From Actinoplanes sandaracinus (GTDB lineage: Bacteria > Actinomycetota > Actinomycetes > Mycobacteriales > Micromonosporaceae): a DNA stretch of 64,000 nt. Below, one piece after another: positions 48,230 to 56,894 of this stretch (positions within the stretch are counted from its first letter, which is position 1; each line of letters begins with the position of its first letter). Location: the NCBI RefSeq assembly GCF_030009775.1, contig NZ_JASCTH010000015.1, positions 52,177-116,176 on the forward strand, written 5' to 3'. The notes under the pieces are model-generated. The model did not search any database. It was given only the letters and a program-made list of their open reading frames with translations, and was not told where the DNA came from. The translations under genes and the position numbers were made by a program.

Positions 48230-48838
48230 ATGTTCGAGCGATTCACCAAGGCCGCCCGCGCCGTCGTCATGGGCGCCCAGGCCCAGGCCCGCGAGCTGGG
48301 GCACCAGAGCATCGGCACCGAGCACACGCTGCTCGCGCTGGTCAGCGACGAGAACGGCCCGGTCACCGCGACCCTGCGGAGCGTCGGCGTCGACCGGGCT
48401 TACGTCCGCGAGGCGATCATCCAGCACGTCGGCGACCGGAGCGAGACGGCGGCCGTCGTCGACCGGGACGCCGAGGACGCCGCGGCCCTCAAGTCGATCG
48501 GCATCGACCTCGACGCCGTCCGGGCCGCGATCGAGGAGAACTTCGGAGCCGGGGCGCTGCACCTGCCCCGGCCCGCGCCGAAGAAGAAGGGGATCTTCGG
48601 CCGGCTCGCCTCGGCCGGCGGACACGTCCCGTTCTCCTCGCGCAACAAGAAGGTGCTGGAACTCTCCCTGCGCGAGGCGCTGCGGCTCAAGCACAACTTC
48701 ATCGCGCCCGAACACATCATGCTCGGCATCCTGCGTGAGGGGCGGGGCCTGGCCGCGCTCATCCTCGCCGAGCGCGGAGTCGACTTCGACGCCCTCCGCG
48801 ACGACCTCGCCCGCTCCCTGAACACCCCCGCCGCCTGA
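48230..48838 (+). CDS. Clp N-terminal (Clp R) domain protein
   Basis: 202 aa with two Clp R repeats and no AAA ATPase domain. Repeat 1: MFERFTKAARAVVMGAQAQA, LGHQSIGTEHTLLALVSDE. Repeat 2: VLELSLREALRLKHNFIAPE, HIMLGILREGRGLAALIL. A basic linker (PKKKGIFGRL) joins them. Such stand-alone Clp-N proteins may act as adaptors or decoys for ClpC. Co-transcribed with the small HTH gene. A strong bidirectional terminator follows. Confidence 0.9.
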   Translation: MFERFTKAARAVVMGAQAQARELGHQSIGTEHTLLALVSDENGPVTATLRSVGVDRAYVREAIIQHVGDRSETAAVVDRDAEDAAALKSIGIDLDAVRAAIEENFGAGALHLPRPAPKKKGIFGRLASAGGHVPFSSRNKKVLELSLREALRLKHNFIAPEHIMLGILREGRGLAALILAERGVDFDALRDDLARSLNTPAA

Positions 48839-48846
48839 CCCCGGCC

Positions 48847-48885
48847 GGGTGGAGTTCGGGCGCCGCTCGCGCCCGAACTCCACCC
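48847..48885. terminator. Perfect 17-bp hairpin, bidirectional
   Basis: The 17-nt arms (48847-48863 and 48869-48885) pair perfectly with a 5-nt loop. It lies between the Clp-N gene and the convergent acetyltransferase gene. Confidence 0.85.
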
Positions 48886-48901
48886 GTGTCCCGGCCCCGG
48901 C

Positions 48902-49366
48902 CTAGAGCCGCAGGCGCATTCCGGGCTCGGACGTGCGAACGAAGCCGAGAGACGCGTAGAGGGATTCGCCGTCCGGCGAGGCTCTCAGGTCGACGGCACG
49001 AACCCCCTGGTCACGGAACCACTGCAGGAGGGCCTCCATGCAGGCCCGGGAGTATCCGCGGCGGCGCAGAGCCGGCTCGGTGGAGACGTTGAAGACATAG
49101 CCGACCCTCCCGTCGGGGTTGGACGGGTTGCCGAGGCGCTCCTCGATGGCCCCGACCGCACAGGCGGCGAGGCCGGAGCCCTCCGGGGCCTCGGCGACGA
49201 AAGCGGCGAGCGTGGGTTCCACGGCGCCCAGACGCCGGCACAGAGTCTCCCGGGCGGAGGCGTGCCAGTCGTCGTTCCAGTTCTCCGTGCTGAAGGTACG
49301 CAGCATGACCGCGCGCAGGCGGATCAGCTCGTCGGCGTCGTCGGCGGTGGCTTGACGGATCTTCAC
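48902..49366 (-). CDS. GNAT-family N-acetyltransferase
   Basis: 154 aa. Begins MKIRQATADDADELIRLRAV; the acetyl-CoA-binding motif A is VSTEPALRRRGYSRACMEAL, and the end YASLGFVRTSEPGMRLRL is standard for GNATs. Substrate unknown. GTG start preceded by GAGAGGG. Confidence 0.9.
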   Translation of the reverse strand: MKIRQATADDADELIRLRAVMLRTFSTENWNDDWHASARETLCRRLGAVEPTLAAFVAEAPEGSGLAACAVGAIEERLGNPSNPDGRVGYVFNVSTEPALRRRGYSRACMEALLQWFRDQGVRAVDLRASPDGESLYASLGFVRTSEPGMRLRL

Positions 49367-49469
49367 CGGTGCACCCTCTCACCGGCGGCCCACGCCCGGC
49401 GCTCCGCCACCGCGCGACACGGGATCATCAGGCGGAGACCACATCGCGCGGTAGCCGTACCCCAGGTCG

Positions 49470-49489
49470 TTCAGATCGAAGTTTCAGAT
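49470..49489. promoter_or_regulatory. Direct repeats TTCAGAT upstream of marR
   Basis: TTCAGAT occurs at 49470-49476 and 49483-49489 (13-bp period), shortly before AAGGAG and the marR ATG. A possible autoregulatory site. Confidence 0.3.
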
Positions 49490-49511
49490 TTCAAGGAGTA
49501 CGGTTCGTGGC

Positions 49512-49952
49512 ATGGCCGAGCCGCTGACCGGGACGCAACTGGCGCACTGGCGCACCTTCATCGAGAGCTCGTGGGCGCTGCACACCCGCCTCGAGGACGA
49601 GTTGCGCGCCGCGACCGGGCTGAGCATGAACGACTACCACGTGCTGGTGGCGCTCGCCGACGCGCCCGATCACCGGATCCGGATGGGCGAGTTGGCCAGC
49701 CGCCTGGTGCTGTCGCCGAGCCGCATCACGTACCAGATCAGCTCCATGGTCAAACGGGGTCTGGTGCGCAAGGAGAGCTGCCCCGACGACGGGCGCGGCC
49801 AGGAGGCCGTGCTCACCGGCGAGGGGCTGTCGGCGTTGCGCGCGGCGGCGCCGGCGCATCTGGAGACCGTTCGGGAGAGCTTCATCGATCATCTCGACGA
49901 CGAGGAACTGGCCGTGATCGGCCGCGTCTTCGCCAGACTCACCAAGGCGTGA
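49512..49952 (+). CDS. MarR-family transcriptional regulator
   Basis: 146 aa. Winged HTH: LSMNDYHVLVALADAPDHRI, MGELASRLVLSPSRITYQIS, the wing with KRGLVRKESCPDDGRGQEAV. AAGGAG lies 13 nt upstream of the ATG, rather far. Co-oriented with the aminopeptidase gene 38 bp downstream. The ligand is unknown. Confidence 0.92.
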   Translation: MAEPLTGTQLAHWRTFIESSWALHTRLEDELRAATGLSMNDYHVLVALADAPDHRIRMGELASRLVLSPSRITYQISSMVKRGLVRKESCPDDGRGQEAVLTGEGLSALRAAAPAHLETVRESFIDHLDDEELAVIGRVFARLTKA

Positions 49953-49977
49953 GAGCATCACCCGCCGACTGACTAAC

Positions 49978-49983
49978 TACGCT
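49978..49983 (+). promoter_or_regulatory. -10 element TACGCT of the aminopeptidase gene
   Basis: TACGCT begins 13 nt before the ATG at 49991, which lacks a Shine-Dalgarno. Confidence 0.4.
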
Positions 49984-49990
49984 GACCGGC

Positions 49991-51186
49991 ATGGACCGGA
50001 TCGAGCGATTCGCCGACGTCGTGGTCCGGGCGGGGATCAATCTCCAGCCCGGGCAGGGAGTCATCCTTCGTACGGACACCGCCCACCTGGAGATCGCCCG
50101 GGCGGTCGTGGAGGCCGCGTACGCCGCCGGGGCCGCCTGGGTCGAGCCACTCTGGACGGACGGCCCGATGCGCCGCTCCGCCGTCGACCACGCCACTGGA
50201 GAGTCGCTGTCCGCGAGCCGTGGCTGGGCGTTGCAGCGCATCCGGGAGTGGTCGGAGCAGGGTGTCGCGTCGATCGCCCTGCTCGGCGACGCGAACCCGC
50301 ACATCCTCGACGGCGCCGACCCGGTCCGCGCCGCGGCGTTTCCGGTCGAGGAGGCCCGGGCGATGCGGGAGAGCGTGCTCGGCAAGCTCCGCTGGACCGT
50401 GGTGGGCGCGCCGAACCCGGGCTGGGCCCGCCAGGTCTTCGGCGAACCCGACACGGAGCGGCTGTGGGGGGCGGTGGCGACCGCGATGCGGCTGGACGCC
50501 GACGACCCGGCCGCCGCGTGGCAGCGACGGGCGGCGGTCCTGGCCGAGCGTGCGGCACGGCTCGACGCGTGTGAGCTGACGTCGGTGCGCTACCACGGTG
50601 GCGGCACCGATCTGACGGTCGGGCTGATCCCGGGCTGCCGCTGGACCGGCGGCGGCCTGATCGACGCGGCCGGCATTCCCTACATGCCGAACATCCCGAC
50701 CGAGGAGGTGTTCACCAGCCCCGACCGGCAGCGGGCCGACGGGGTGATCCGGGTGACGAGACCGCTGGCGCTGAACGGCCGCATGGTCCTCGGGCTGCGG
50801 CTGGAGTTCTCCGGCGGGCGGATCGTCGCGGTGTCGGCGGACGCCGGCGCCGATGCCGTGGAGGCGCAACTGGCGACCGATCCGGGCGCCCGCTCGCTGG
50901 GCGAGGTGTCGCTCGTCGACTCGGACAGCCGGATCGCCCGGGCCGGCATCGTCTTCCACAACACGCTCTTCGACGAGAACGCCGGCTGTCACGTGGCGTG
51001 GGGGTCTAGTTTCCCGTTCGCGGTGCCGGGCGGGGCGGGGATGACCGCCGAGAGCGGGAGCGGCTCGGCCTGAACACGTCGGCGGTGCACACCGATGTGG
51101 TGATCGGCGGCGAGGGCATCACGGTCACCGGCACCGGCCCGAAAGGCACCGTCGAGATCATCCGCGAGGACGAGTGGGTCCTCTGA
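49991..51186 (+). pseudogene. M29-family aminopeptidase, frameshifted near its 3' end
   Basis: Metallo-aminopeptidase of the thermophilic (AmpS/AmpT) M29 family. Metal-site segments in frame: TEEVFTSPDRQRADG, LGEVSLVDSDSRIA and FHNTLFDENAGCHVAWG. The open frame ends at 51073 after GGAGMTAESGSGSA. The family C-terminus continues in another frame from about 51052: RERLGLNTSAVHTDVVIGGE to the stop at 51186 (EDEWVL). It contains the last metal ligands, His and Asp of HTD. Restoring one missing base after about 51052 gives MTAEERERLGLN and a full-length enzyme of about 398 aa. It is a true frameshift mutation or a sequencing error. Confidence 0.85.
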
Positions 51187-51190
51187 GCCG

Positions 51191-52774
51191 TCACCAGGTC
51201 CCGGCGCGCCGCTCCCGCCAGGGACGGCCGTCCGGGTCATAGATCAGGCGGTACGCCGGAAGCGCCCACAACCGCTGGTACCACGGGAGCTTCTCGGGCT
51301 CGTGCGGGATCAGCCGGCCGGGCGGGCGTGGGCCCTTGCGGCCGTTGTCGCGCCAGTCGCGCAGCCGGTCGGCGGCCGCCGTCATCGTCTCGATCGCCGA
51401 CGCCGGGTCGAGCAGGTCGGCGTCGTCGCCGTCGGCCCGGTCCAGGTGCTCGCGCATCAGGGCGAGCCGCAAGGCGCGGGGGTAACGGCGGGCGCCGTCG
51501 CCGAGCCCGGCCGGGTCGAGCGGTTCGCGGTCGTCGCGGGTGTCGTCGAGGAGCGCGCACGAGAGCTCACTGTCGTGGGTCCACGAGCGACGGTTGAAGT
51601 TGTCGCTGCCGGTGCTGCACCAGACGTCATCGATGACACAGATCTTGGCGTGTACGTAGATCGGCGTGCCGGCGTGGTTCTCCAGGTCGAAGACGTGCAC
51701 CCGGTCGGCCGCGGCCTGCCGGCACAGGTCCAGGGCCTGTGCGCGGCCGACCTGGTTGGGCGGCAGCGCGAACGCGCCGTCGACGTCGGGGTGCCGGGGC
51801 ACCACCGCGATCAGGTGCAGTTCCGGGTTCTCCCGCATGGCCTCGGCGAAGAGGTGGGCGACCTCCTTGGACCACAGGTACTGGTCCTCCAGGTAGATCA
51901 GCCGGCGGGCCCGCTTGATCGCCTTGGTGTAGCCGCGGGCCACGCTGCGCTCGCCGAGTCGCGCGAACCGGTAGGCCGGCCGCATCGCGGGATAGGTGCG
52001 CAGCACCTGGACGGTGTGCGGGCCGCACTCGGGCGGGTCCGGCGGCTGCGGCGGGAGCCGGTCGGCGTGCATGTCCTCGTGGCGGAGCATGTCGGTGACC
52101 GTGGAGACGGGGCCGTGCTGGTCGAGCGGGCTGGGGTCGTTCCACCGCTCGCGGAACGACAGGTCGAGCGTGCCGACGACCGGGCCGCGTAGCGCCAGTT
52201 GCACATCGTGCCAGGGCGGGTTGGGCCCGTACGCCGCGGCCATCCGCACCGCCTGCGGGTCGCCGTGGTGCCGTGCGTCGTCACGCCGGCTGTGGCAGAG
52301 GTCGATGCCGCCGGCGAAGGCGATGTCGCGTTCCGGCCGGCCCGGATGCCGCAGCACCACGAGTTTCTGGTGGTGTGAGCCGCCCCGCCGGACCCGCTGG
52401 TCGAGCAGCACCTCGCCACCGGCCGCCTCGATGTCGTCGCTGAGGGTGCGGTTCTCCTCCTCGCTGTAGGCGAGTCTGTCGAGGTGCGAACGCCAGAGCA
52501 GACCTTTGACGATGACTCCGCGCTTGGCGGCGCCGGCGAAGACCTCGGCGACGGTGCGCCCGTCCTCGCTGATCCGCTCGTCGGGGTCGCCACGCCAATC
52601 GGTGAAGAACAGGTGATCACCGGGCTCCAGCGCCTCGACTTCGGGCACCAGCCGATCGAAGTAACTTTGCCCGTGAATAAGAGGCTCGACCGTGTTTCCG
52701 GTGTTCCATATGGGTATGGAGGTGTCCGGGTTGCCGCGTTCGTCTGCGGTCAGAAGCCAATCGTGCGGCGGCAC
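51191..52774 (-). CDS. Phospholipase D-family protein
   Basis: About 527 aa. Two HKD motifs: GSHHQKLVVLRHPG (first, near residue 155) and VHAKICVIDDVWCSTGSDNF with NRRSW (second, near residue 375). No signal peptide is obvious, so cytosolic or membrane-peripheral. Family members hydrolyse or transfer phosphatidyl groups. GTG at 52774 chosen because GGAGGGG lies 5 nt upstream; the longer frame to 52900 is not coding-like. The stop is 4 nt from the convergent aminopeptidase stop. Confidence 0.9.
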   Translation of the reverse strand: MPPHDWLLTADERGNPDTSIPIWNTGNTVEPLIHGQSYFDRLVPEVEALEPGDHLFFTDWRGDPDERISEDGRTVAEVFAGAAKRGVIVKGLLWRSHLDRLAYSEEENRTLSDDIEAAGGEVLLDQRVRRGGSHHQKLVVLRHPGRPERDIAFAGGIDLCHSRRDDARHHGDPQAVRMAAAYGPNPPWHDVQLALRGPVVGTLDLSFRERWNDPSPLDQHGPVSTVTDMLRHEDMHADRLPPQPPDPPECGPHTVQVLRTYPAMRPAYRFARLGERSVARGYTKAIKRARRLIYLEDQYLWSKEVAHLFAEAMRENPELHLIAVVPRHPDVDGAFALPPNQVGRAQALDLCRQAAADRVHVFDLENHAGTPIYVHAKICVIDDVWCSTGSDNFNRRSWTHDSELSCALLDDTRDDREPLDPAGLGDGARRYPRALRLALMREHLDRADGDDADLLDPASAIETMTAAADRLRDWRDNGRKGPRPPGRLIPHEPEKLPWYQRLWALPAYRLIYDPDGRPWRERRAGTW

Positions 52775-52872
52775 TGCAACCCCTCCGAGGTCGACGACGC
52801 CCTCACCGTAAGCCTCCCGCCCGCCACCCGCACCCGGAGCGGCGCCCCCCGACCCGCGGAGGAACAGAGCCC

Positions 52873-52998
52873 ATGAGCAGCGAGCCCCTGACCACCACAA
52901 CGGTAACCGAGGCCACCGAGTCCGCTGAGAAGGGCCTGCTCATCGCGGTCCTGTTACTGGTGCTGCTGGGCACTGCCGCGATGCTGATGATGTCCTGA
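52873..52998 (+). CDS. Small single-pass membrane protein (41 aa)
   Basis: ATG with GAGGAACAG upstream. Thr/Glu-rich N-terminus (MSSEPLTTTTVTEATESAEK) and one hydrophobic helix (GLLIAVLLLVLLGTAAMLMM). It lies divergent to the phospholipase D gene and its last 59 bp overlap the convergent methyltransferase gene. Function unknown. Confidence 0.55.
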   Translation: MSSEPLTTTTVTEATESAEKGLLIAVLLLVLLGTAAMLMMS

Positions 52999-53638
52999 CC
53001 GAGAGGACCGTGGGGACCGGCGAACCGCCCTCGCCGAACCCCTGGAACTCCAGCCCGGCTTCGAGGAACGCGTTCAGCAGCTCAGGAAGAGGCCAGTGGC
53101 TGGCGCCGACCTTGTCGCGTACTCCATTGGCGGTCCATGACGTCTTGGTCCAGTGACCGTCGAGGTAGCCGGCGCGGATGACCACGGCGGCCGGATCGCC
53201 GCGGTCGGCGAAGCCGCCGCAGAAGGCCGGATGCACCCCGATATGAACGAACCGCCCGCCCGGACGGAGGATCCGTGCGACCTCCCGCAGCACGGCGGGA
53301 TAGCCGGGCATGTCGGTGTGGGCCATCACCGTGATCGCGGCGTCCAGTGAGGCGTCCCGGAACGGCAGCCGGGTCGCGTCCGCGCGGGTGACCGGCAGCC
53401 GGCCACCGGTGTGACGCAGCATGCCCGCGGAGAGGTCGACGCCGAACGGGGTCCAGCCCAGGTCGCGGATCTGAGCCGCATGGACGCCGGTGCCGCAGCC
53501 GATCTCCAGGCACCGGCCCGGTCCCGGTCCGAGTTGCTCGGTGATCGCCCGCCGGATGCCGAGCGGGTCGCCGGGTGTGGTGGTGGGCAGAAACTCGGTC
53601 TCGTACCAGTCCGCGATCTCGTCGTAGGCCGCTCTCAT
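52940..53638 (-). CDS. Class I SAM-dependent methyltransferase
   Basis: 232 aa. Motif I CLEIGCGTGVHAAQIRDLGW, motif II GVDLSAGML, then ADATRLPFRDASLDAAITVM and ILRPGGRFVHIGVHPAFCGG, typical of methyltransferase domain 11/25 proteins. Substrate unknown. TATACC begins 14 nt before the ATG and may be its -10. The final about 20 residues overlap the small membrane gene on the other strand. Confidence 0.9.
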   Translation of the reverse strand: MRAAYDEIADWYETEFLPTTTPGDPLGIRRAITEQLGPGPGRCLEIGCGTGVHAAQIRDLGWTPFGVDLSAGMLRHTGGRLPVTRADATRLPFRDASLDAAITVMAHTDMPGYPAVLREVARILRPGGRFVHIGVHPAFCGGFADRGDPAAVVIRAGYLDGHWTKTSWTANGVRDKVGASHWPLPELLNAFLEAGLEFQGFGEGGSPVPTVLSVRTSSASRQCPAAPVTGPR

Positions 53639-53709
53639 CCGCCAAAGGTATACCTGGCCATACCTCGATGGTGGCCCTGAACGGCTGGGGCGGAGCGGAT
53701 TCCGCTGGC

Positions 53710-53715
53710 TACCGT
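53710..53715 (+). promoter_or_regulatory. -10 element TACCGT of the second sensor kinase gene
   Basis: TACCGT begins 12 nt before the GTG at 53722, giving a leaderless start. No convincing -35. Confidence 0.4.
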
Positions 53716-53721
53716 GAGCCG

Positions 53722-54987
53722 GTGCTTATCACCGCCCTTAGAGACCGCAGTTACCTGCTCAGCGGGTGGCCGTGGCGGTCGGCTCTGTTCGTGGGGACCA
53801 CCGCGCTGATCGCGGCGCCGGTCTCCTTCGGCTTCTGGCTGCTGGTGACCCCGTGGCTGGTCGCCGGGCGCGAGGTCCTCGCCGGGCGCACGCCTGATCT
53901 CAGCATCGTGTTCCTGATGGCCGTCGGCGCGGCGATGCTGATCGGCGGCGGCCCGCTGGTGGCGCTGCCACTGGCCACGCTGGAGCGGGCCCGGCTGCGC
54001 CTGATCGACTCTCGGCCGATCCCGGCGCCGCACCGGTTCGCCGCGAGCCCCGTCGTCTGGCTGGCCCAGCGGTTCCGCGAGGAGTCCACCTGGCGGGCCG
54101 TCCTCTACGCGATCCTGCTCGCGGTCCTGGCCCCGCTGCTCTACTTCGCCGGCGCGGTGCTGACCGTTCTGGAGCTCACGCTGCTGGCGAGCCCGTGGCT
54201 GGCGGAGTGGGACTTCGGCGGTTACCGGATCGACGGCGGGCCACAGTCGATCCCGTTCACCCTGCTCGGCATCGTGCTCTTCCCGGTGCTGCTCTACCTG
54301 GCTGGTCTCGTCGCGGCGGCGCACGGCGTGCTGGCCCGGCGGCTGCTCGGTGGCGGCGACGGGCTGCGAGACCAGTTGACCGAGGTGGCGCAGTCGCGGG
54401 CCCGGCTGGCCGACGCGTTCGACGCCGAACGGCGGCGGATCGAACGAGACCTGCACGACGGCGCCCAGCACCGGCTCACCAGCCTCACCCTGCACCTGGG
54501 GATGGCCCGGCTGGACGTGCCGGACGACTCCCCCGCGGCCGCCCCGCTCCATCAGGCCCACGACCAGGCCAAGGAGCTGATGGTGGTGCTGCGCGATCTG
54601 GTGCACGGCATCCGGCCACAGGTGCTGACCGACCTCGGGCTGCCGGCCGCGCTCCGGGAACTGGCCGCCACGTCGCCGGTGCCGGTGTCGGTGGACGCGG
54701 CGGAACTGGACCGGCTGCCGGAACGGATCGAGACGACCGCCTACTTCGTGGCGGCGGAGGCCCTGACCAACGTCGCCAAGCACGCCCACGCCACCTCGGT
54801 CCAGGTCCGCCTGACCCGGGCTGGCGACGGGATCGCGCTGGAGATCCTCGACGACGGCCTGGGCGGCGCCGACCCGCGCCGGGGCAGCGGGCTGACCGGG
54901 CTGGCCGACCGGGTGGGCGCGGTCGGCGGGAAACTACTGCTGGCCAGCCCGGCCGGCGGCCCCACCCTGCTGCGGGTGGAACTATGA
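53722..54987 (+). CDS. NarL/DesK-type sensor histidine kinase
   Basis: About 421 aa. Four N-terminal membrane helices (residues about 20-45, 65-90, 130-155 and 180-205), then the HisKA_3 box AERRRIERDLHDGAQHRLTS with phospho-His, and the ATPase part AALTNVAKHAHATS (approx.), LEILDDGLGGADP and GSGLTGLADRVG. GTG at 53722 is set by the -10 spacing and the MLITALRDRSYLL opening. Its stop overlaps the response-regulator start (ATGA). Confidence 0.92.
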   Translation: MLITALRDRSYLLSGWPWRSALFVGTTALIAAPVSFGFWLLVTPWLVAGREVLAGRTPDLSIVFLMAVGAAMLIGGGPLVALPLATLERARLRLIDSRPIPAPHRFAASPVVWLAQRFREESTWRAVLYAILLAVLAPLLYFAGAVLTVLELTLLASPWLAEWDFGGYRIDGGPQSIPFTLLGIVLFPVLLYLAGLVAAAHGVLARRLLGGGDGLRDQLTEVAQSRARLADAFDAERRRIERDLHDGAQHRLTSLTLHLGMARLDVPDDSPAAAPLHQAHDQAKELMVVLRDLVHGIRPQVLTDLGLPAALRELAATSPVPVSVDAAELDRLPERIETTAYFVAAEALTNVAKHAHATSVQVRLTRAGDGIALEILDDGLGGADPRRGSGLTGLADRVGAVGGKLLLASPAGGPTLLRVEL

Positions 54988-55625
54988 CCCGCGTCGTCCT
55001 CGCCGAAGACGGCGTCCTGCTCCGCGAGGGCCTGGTGGGGGTGCTGGTCCGGTTCGGGTTCGAGGTGGTCGCCGCGGTCGGTGACGCCGCCGCGCTGGAG
55101 GCCGCGGTCAAGGAGCACGAACCCGAACTGGTGATCACCGACATCAAGATGCCGCCGTCCTTTTCGGACGAGGGCCTCCGCGCGGCGGTCCGGCTACGCC
55201 GCGACCGGCCCGGCCTCCCGGTCGTCGTGCTCAGCCAGTATGTGCAGCAGGAGTACGCCGCCGACCTGATCGGCACCGGCGACGGCGTCGGATATCTGCT
55301 CAAGGACCGGGTGGCCGACATCGCCGAGTTCGTGGCGGCGTTGCGCACCGTGATCGCCGGCGGCACGGTCGTCGACCCCGACGTGGTCCGCCGCCTGATC
55401 AGCCGCCCGCAGGACCCGCTCGCCGGGCTCTCCGGCCGGGAACGCGAGGTGCTGAGCCTGATCGCCGAGGGCCGGTCCAATTCGTCGATCGCCGGGGCCC
55501 TGTTCATCAGCGAGCCCGCGGTCGGCAAGCACGTCGGCAACATCCTGGCCAAGCTGGGCCTGCCTCCGACCGACGACACGAACCGGCGGGTCCTGGCGGT
55601 GCTGACCTTCCTGCGCGCCCGCTGA
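54984..55625 (+). CDS. NarL-type response regulator
   Basis: 213 aa. Receiver: VVLAEDGVLLREGL, phosphorylated Asp in LVITDIKMPPSFSDEG, Lys in YLLKDRVADI. LuxR HTH: LSGREREVLSLIAEGRSNSS and LFISEPAVGKHVGNILAKLG. It is coupled to the kinase by a 4-nt overlap. Its targets are not indicated; no transporter is attached to this pair, unlike the one at 27-31 kb. Confidence 0.95.
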   Translation: MTRVVLAEDGVLLREGLVGVLVRFGFEVVAAVGDAAALEAAVKEHEPELVITDIKMPPSFSDEGLRAAVRLRRDRPGLPVVVLSQYVQQEYAADLIGTGDGVGYLLKDRVADIAEFVAALRTVIAGGTVVDPDVVRRLISRPQDPLAGLSGREREVLSLIAEGRSNSSIAGALFISEPAVGKHVGNILAKLGLPPTDDTNRRVLAVLTFLRAR

Positions 55626-55658
55626 CTCAGACGCCCGCCGATCCAGACACCTGCCGGG

Positions 55659-55690
55659 GTCAGGCGCGCGCTGGGTCAGGCGCGCGCTGG
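55659..55690. repeat. 16-bp tandem duplication at the PCMT-like gene's stop
   Basis: GTCAGGCGCGCGCTGG occurs at 55659 and again at 55675. On the minus strand this duplicates the stop codon of the gene and its flanking bases. Confidence 0.9.
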
Positions 55691-56770
55691 GGCGAGCGAC
55701 CAGCGGGCCGGGGCCCAGATCGGGGCGTCCGGGTCGCCGGCCAGGGCCAGTTGCACCCGCCAGGCGTCCATCGGCGGGCGGCCCAGCGCCCACCAGCGGT
55801 CGGCCAGGGCGATGCCGACCGCCGTGTACCGCTCCGCCGACGCGCCGGACGCGAAAATCGCCCCGTCGGCCAGCACCACCGCGCCGGACGCGCCGGTCTC
55901 GTCGAGCACCGCCAGATAGCTCTGCTCCCGGCCGGGAATCGACGCGTGGGTGACCCGGCGGTGCCAGGTCCCGGCGGCATACCAGAGGCCGCGGTAGTCG
56001 GACGGGTCCAGCGCGGGTCTCCAGCGGGCCGGGGACGTCTCGGTGAGACCCTCCAGACCGACGGCGGCGGGCGGGTGACTGCGCGGGTGGCGGGCGCCGA
56101 GCGGACCGGCGGCGCTCATGAATCCGGCCGAGCAGACCACACTCGCCGCCAGAGGCTCCGAGCGGACGTCCAGGACCGGATGGATGCCGGCGTGCGCGAC
56201 CGGGACGATGATCCGGCCGTCCGGTTCGAGCCGGTCCAGCCAGTGTGGGGAGATCCCGGCGACGCCCACGGTCACGATGATCCGGTCGTACCGCTCGGGT
56301 GGGCCACCGGTGTAGCCGTCGGCGATCTCCACCCGTACCCCCGGAATGCCCGCCCGGGCCAGCGCGGAGCGCGCCCGTGCCGCGACGTCGGCCTGGACGT
56401 CGATCGTCGTGACGACCGCGCCCAGAGTGGCGAGGAGCGCCGCGTTGTAACCGGTCCCCGCGCCGATCTCCAGGATGCGCAGGCCAGGCCGCACCTCCAG
56501 GGCGTCGATCATGATGGCCATCAGCGACGGCTGGCTGGACGAGCTGATCGGGACGTCGCCCTTCATCTTGGTGACCAGCACGTCATTGCTGTAGACGGTG
56601 CGCAGGAAGTCGCGATCGGCGGGCAGGACCCGCCGGCCGTCACGGCGATGGAACCCGTCCGGGACGAAGACCTCACGCGGCACCGTCGCGAACGCTCCGG
56701 CCAGTTCGGGCGAGAGGTCCGCGCCGTCGTGCCGGATCAGATCGAGATATCGCCGGCGGGCATCTTCCAT
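55676..56770 (-). CDS. PCMT-like (protein-L-isoaspartate) methyltransferase
   Basis: About 364 aa. The catalytic part has the PCMT layout: VPREVFVPDGFHRR, GDVPISSSSQPSLMAIMIDA, motif I LRILEIGAGTGYNAALLATL, then IVTVGVAGISPHWLDRLEPD. The extra C-terminal domain of about 150 aa is typical of actinobacterial PCMT-like proteins, some of which modify peptides. It repairs isoaspartyl residues or acts on another substrate. Start at 56770 (MEDARRRYLDLI) follows a TACCGT -10 element. Confidence 0.88.
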   Translation of the reverse strand: MEDARRRYLDLIRHDGADLSPELAGAFATVPREVFVPDGFHRRDGRRVLPADRDFLRTVYSNDVLVTKMKGDVPISSSSQPSLMAIMIDALEVRPGLRILEIGAGTGYNAALLATLGAVVTTIDVQADVAARARSALARAGIPGVRVEIADGYTGGPPERYDRIIVTVGVAGISPHWLDRLEPDGRIIVPVAHAGIHPVLDVRSEPLAASVVCSAGFMSAAGPLGARHPRSHPPAAVGLEGLTETSPARWRPALDPSDYRGLWYAAGTWHRRVTHASIPGREQSYLAVLDETGASGAVVLADGAIFASGASAERYTAVGIALADRWWALGRPPMDAWRVQLALAGDPDAPIWAPARWSLAPARA

Positions 56771-56777
56771 GAGAGAC

Positions 56778-56783
56778 ACGGTA
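56778..56783 (-). promoter_or_regulatory. -10 element TACCGT of the PCMT-like gene
   Basis: TACCGT on the minus strand begins 13 nt before the ATG at 56770. Confidence 0.4.
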
Positions 56784-56894
56784 CGTAACGTGCCGCCCAT
56801 ACGGTGAGACTCGTGGATATCTCCCGGGCCGGCCGAACCCGCGATCCGACGTCACCGCGGATCGCGGTTCGGTCCCACTACCAGGCCGCGTGAG

